Below are positions 5,867-7,850 of a stretch of 7,850 bases of DNA, in pieces. Origin of the DNA: CAZGQY01 sp964528035 (lineage in GTDB: Bacteria > Pseudomonadota > Gammaproteobacteria > Methylococcales > UBA1147); assembly GCA_964528035.1 (NCBI GenBank), contig CAZGQY010000187.1:1-7850 (forward strand), written 5' to 3'. Every line of letters begins with the position of its first letter. The first letter of the stretch is position 1. Made by a program: the position numbers and the translations under genes. The notes below the pieces were generated by a model. That model ran no database searches, was not told where the DNA came from, and saw only the letters and a program-made list of their open reading frames with translations.

Positions 5867-5882
5867 AAAGGATCAAATCATT
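5867..5882 (+). promoter_or_regulatory. Candidate Shine-Dalgarno with a rare ATT start
   Basis: AAAGGA (5867-5872) lies 9 nt after the TAG and is followed after 7 nt by ATT (5880-5882), in frame with the HEAT protein. ATC at 5877 is nearer. No ATG, GTG or TTG occurs in any frame at a suitable distance. ATT is a known but rare bacterial start codon (infC, pcnB). This is the only good ribosome-binding sequence near the second half of the locus, and its use is inference. Confidence 0.25.
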
Positions 5883-5963
5883 CATCTACAAAATCTGGTT
5901 CGCGCGACAATTGGCGATCTCACCCTGGCGAAATATTACGGTGAATCCACCGTTTCGGATTCG

Positions 5964-7736
5964 TTGGAACAATTGCAGATGAAGGCCAAAAAATTGAATA
6001 TGGAAATCCCGGGGCAGACCTTCTGGCTGATCAGATCTAACAGTTTAAGCATTAAGGAACTGGTGGTGGCACTTTATGAGTCCGACCACGTAGCAAGAAA
6101 TACAGCGGCACAGGCACTCGGTCGCCTGGGCGAATCTGCAATCCAAGCCTTGCCACAACTCATTGCGGCCTCCACTGATCCGATGCAACAAGTTCGTGAC
6201 ACCGCGTATACGGCTATCAACAGTATTGCTCCACATGGGTGGAGTCATCTGCCAGAATCGCAACCCGCCATCTCTAAACTGGTACAGATATTTCTAAACA
6301 GCCCCAAAGAATCCAGCAATTATGCCGCACAGATTCTCGAAAAAGTTGCACCTGAGAGCCTGAAAAAAGCTCGCAGCAAAAAGCGAAAATTCCGTGTAGT
6401 AAAAACAATGCTCGCTTGCATTGGTTTATTGTTGATTTTTGCCGGTTATCAGATATGGCTGTATTTCAATAAGAACTCTACGCAACAGATTGATCTCTAC
6501 AGAATGGGGCTATTGGAAAAACAGAAAGTCATTAATCCATTACTCAATAACCTGAACATGGACGATATAGATCTGAGTACAGATTCGATTCGTCTATTGG
6601 AACAAATCGACCCTCAATGGAAACAATTCGCAAACAACGAAAATATTCTGAATCAATTAATTCAAGCATTGGACTCGACGAATCCAAGAGTCCGGTCGTA
6701 TGCAGCCCAGGTATTGGGACAAATCGGCGCTGTTTCAAATAGACAGGCAATTGCTCTGGGCAATATTGCCATATCCGATCCATATTCGACAGCCCGACTG
6801 AATGCAGCAAAATCTCTATCAAAGCTCGGCTCACTTACAAAATCCGCCTTGCCTTTATTGGTAACATCATTACTTAGTTCTGAAAAAGAGCAACGTTTAG
6901 CCGCGGTGAAAACCCTTATCGAACTTGGCCCCCTTAGTTCTGGAGCCATACAGGCACTGACTGTCAGTTTGAACGACTACGACCCTGAAATCAGGGCAGG
7001 CTCTGCAAAAGTCCTGGGCTTATTAACAAATTCGGCACATTTAACCTTACAGCCATTAATCAATACACTGAAGGATAAAAACATTAATGTTCGAATAACA
7101 ACACTATCCGCGTTAGGCGAACTTGCGCCCGATTCCAAATCAGTAGTCCCTGAAATAATCAATCATTTGTCCGCCATCGACGAAGCAGAAAGAAAGCAAA
7201 CCGAGCGATCTCTCGACCAAATTGATCCCAATTGGCGAAATTCGATCCATATCGAAACGATACTGCCAGACTGGGCCCAAATGCTAAACGATAAGGATCA
7301 AAATGTAGCGGAGGCCCATGCAGATGCGCTTAAAATAGTCGGCGATATTTCTCTACCCGTGTTTCTTCAGGCAATGGATTTCCATAGTCCGGTAGCCCGT
7401 AAACTGGCTTGCTATGCATTTATGGATAAAGGCCTACAAGCGGTTCCTGCAATTCCCCAACTTGTTGCGTTATTAGCGGATAACAATTGGCAGGTTCGTC
7501 AAGCAGCAGCGATCACTCTGGGTTCACTAGACCAGAAATCTGCTGAAGCTGTTGCAAATTTGATCGTTTTGCTGGAAGACCCGTATTTTAGCGTAAAAGA
7601 TGCAGCAGTCGATGCATTGGCCGCGATTGGACCGGATGCAGCGGATGCAGTACCCGCACTGGAGTCATTATTAGCCAACGAAACAAGCAGCAAACGCGAA
7701 CAAATTCAAAAGGCTATTGATCAAATAGATAATTGA
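5964..7736 (+). CDS. HEAT-repeat protein with one central transmembrane helix
   Basis: From the TTG at 5964 this is 590 residues. HEAT/PBS-lyase-type helical repeats fill it: about three at 30-131 (ARNTAAQALGRLG is typical) and about a dozen from 185 to the end (VRQAAAITLGSL, VKDAAVDALAAIG). Between them a basic stretch (KKARSKKRKFR, 134-144) precedes one hydrophobic helix at about 146-167. By the positive-inside rule the first HEAT block is cytoplasmic and the larger one periplasmic. Such repeats are protein-binding scaffolds; I see no catalytic motif and infer none. The start is doubtful: neither TTG 5964 nor ATG 5979 has a clear Shine-Dalgarno, and the frame is open back to the TAG at 5856, so the true product may begin upstream or be the C-terminal part of a zinc-ribbon-HEAT fusion of up to 776 codons. 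Confidence 0.8.
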   Translation: MEQLQMKAKKLNMEIPGQTFWLIRSNSLSIKELVVALYESDHVARNTAAQALGRLGESAIQALPQLIAASTDPMQQVRDTAYTAINSIAPHGWSHLPESQPAISKLVQIFLNSPKESSNYAAQILEKVAPESLKKARSKKRKFRVVKTMLACIGLLLIFAGYQIWLYFNKNSTQQIDLYRMGLLEKQKVINPLLNNLNMDDIDLSTDSIRLLEQIDPQWKQFANNENILNQLIQALDSTNPRVRSYAAQVLGQIGAVSNRQAIALGNIAISDPYSTARLNAAKSLSKLGSLTKSALPLLVTSLLSSEKEQRLAAVKTLIELGPLSSGAIQALTVSLNDYDPEIRAGSAKVLGLLTNSAHLTLQPLINTLKDKNINVRITTLSALGELAPDSKSVVPEIINHLSAIDEAERKQTERSLDQIDPNWRNSIHIETILPDWAQMLNDKDQNVAEAHADALKIVGDISLPVFLQAMDFHSPVARKLACYAFMDKGLQAVPAIPQLVALLADNNWQVRQAAAITLGSLDQKSAEAVANLIVLLEDPYFSVKDAAVDALAAIGPDAADAVPALESLLANETSSKREQIQKAIDQIDN

Positions 7737-7850
7737 TTGGGCCAGCTTTCCAGGAACGGTGCTAAGGAGCAAGGATTCAATAATATACGAATCTTCACTT
7801 GTCTTATTGTCCGTCTTCTGCGTTGTAGCAACAGTTGCGTAGCCCTGCTA

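Noticed and set aside
7737..7850. Short open stretches on both strands at the right edge, including a hydrophobic LVLLSVFCVVATVA run on the plus strand
   Set aside because: Too short, no start with ribosome binding site, no recognised family; possibly the edge of a neighbouring gene but not supportable.

Overview
The window looks like chromosomal DNA of a Gammaproteobacterium with moderate to low G+C. This rests on a globin-coupled sensor, a tripartite ABC exporter with a TolC-type adaptor, and RAYT and IS91-type remnants. The species cannot be named from the sequence.

Left edge (1-165, minus): the first 55 codons of a globin-coupled sensor protein, cut by the window end. Next comes a mosaic of broken mobile and host DNA (about 370-1390). 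It holds a minus-strand 3' piece of an IS91-family transposase with a one-base frameshift, hairpin-rich REP-like DNA, the 3' end of a REP-associated tyrosine transposase (RAYT), and then, almost without spacing, the last 60 or so codons of an RND efflux pump gene whose upstream part is gone.

Centre (1418-4888, minus): a compact four-gene operon read from high to low coordinates: Nudix hydrolase, HlyD/AcrA-like lipoprotein adaptor, ABC ATPase, ABC-2 permease. Each junction is a 4-nt stop/start overlap, so the genes are probably translationally coupled. The last three form an exporter that probably works with TolC. The Nudix hydrolase is an unusual companion.

A 517-bp AT-rich divergent intergenic region (4889-5405) follows. 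It has a perfect 10-bp inverted repeat, extra copies of its half-site and a second, imperfect dyad.

Right part (5406-7736, plus): two reading frames in the same frame, separated only by one TAG codon. The upstream one is a small helical protein with a C-terminal four-cysteine zinc ribbon. The downstream one is a HEAT-repeat protein with a single central membrane helix. The frame stays open and protein-like for 35 codons after the TAG before the first conventional start codon, and that start has no clear Shine-Dalgarno. The locus is therefore a single gene with a nonsense codon, a readthrough product, or two genes with an unconventional restart. This is the most interesting part of the window. 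The last 114 bases (7737-7850) hold nothing I can support.
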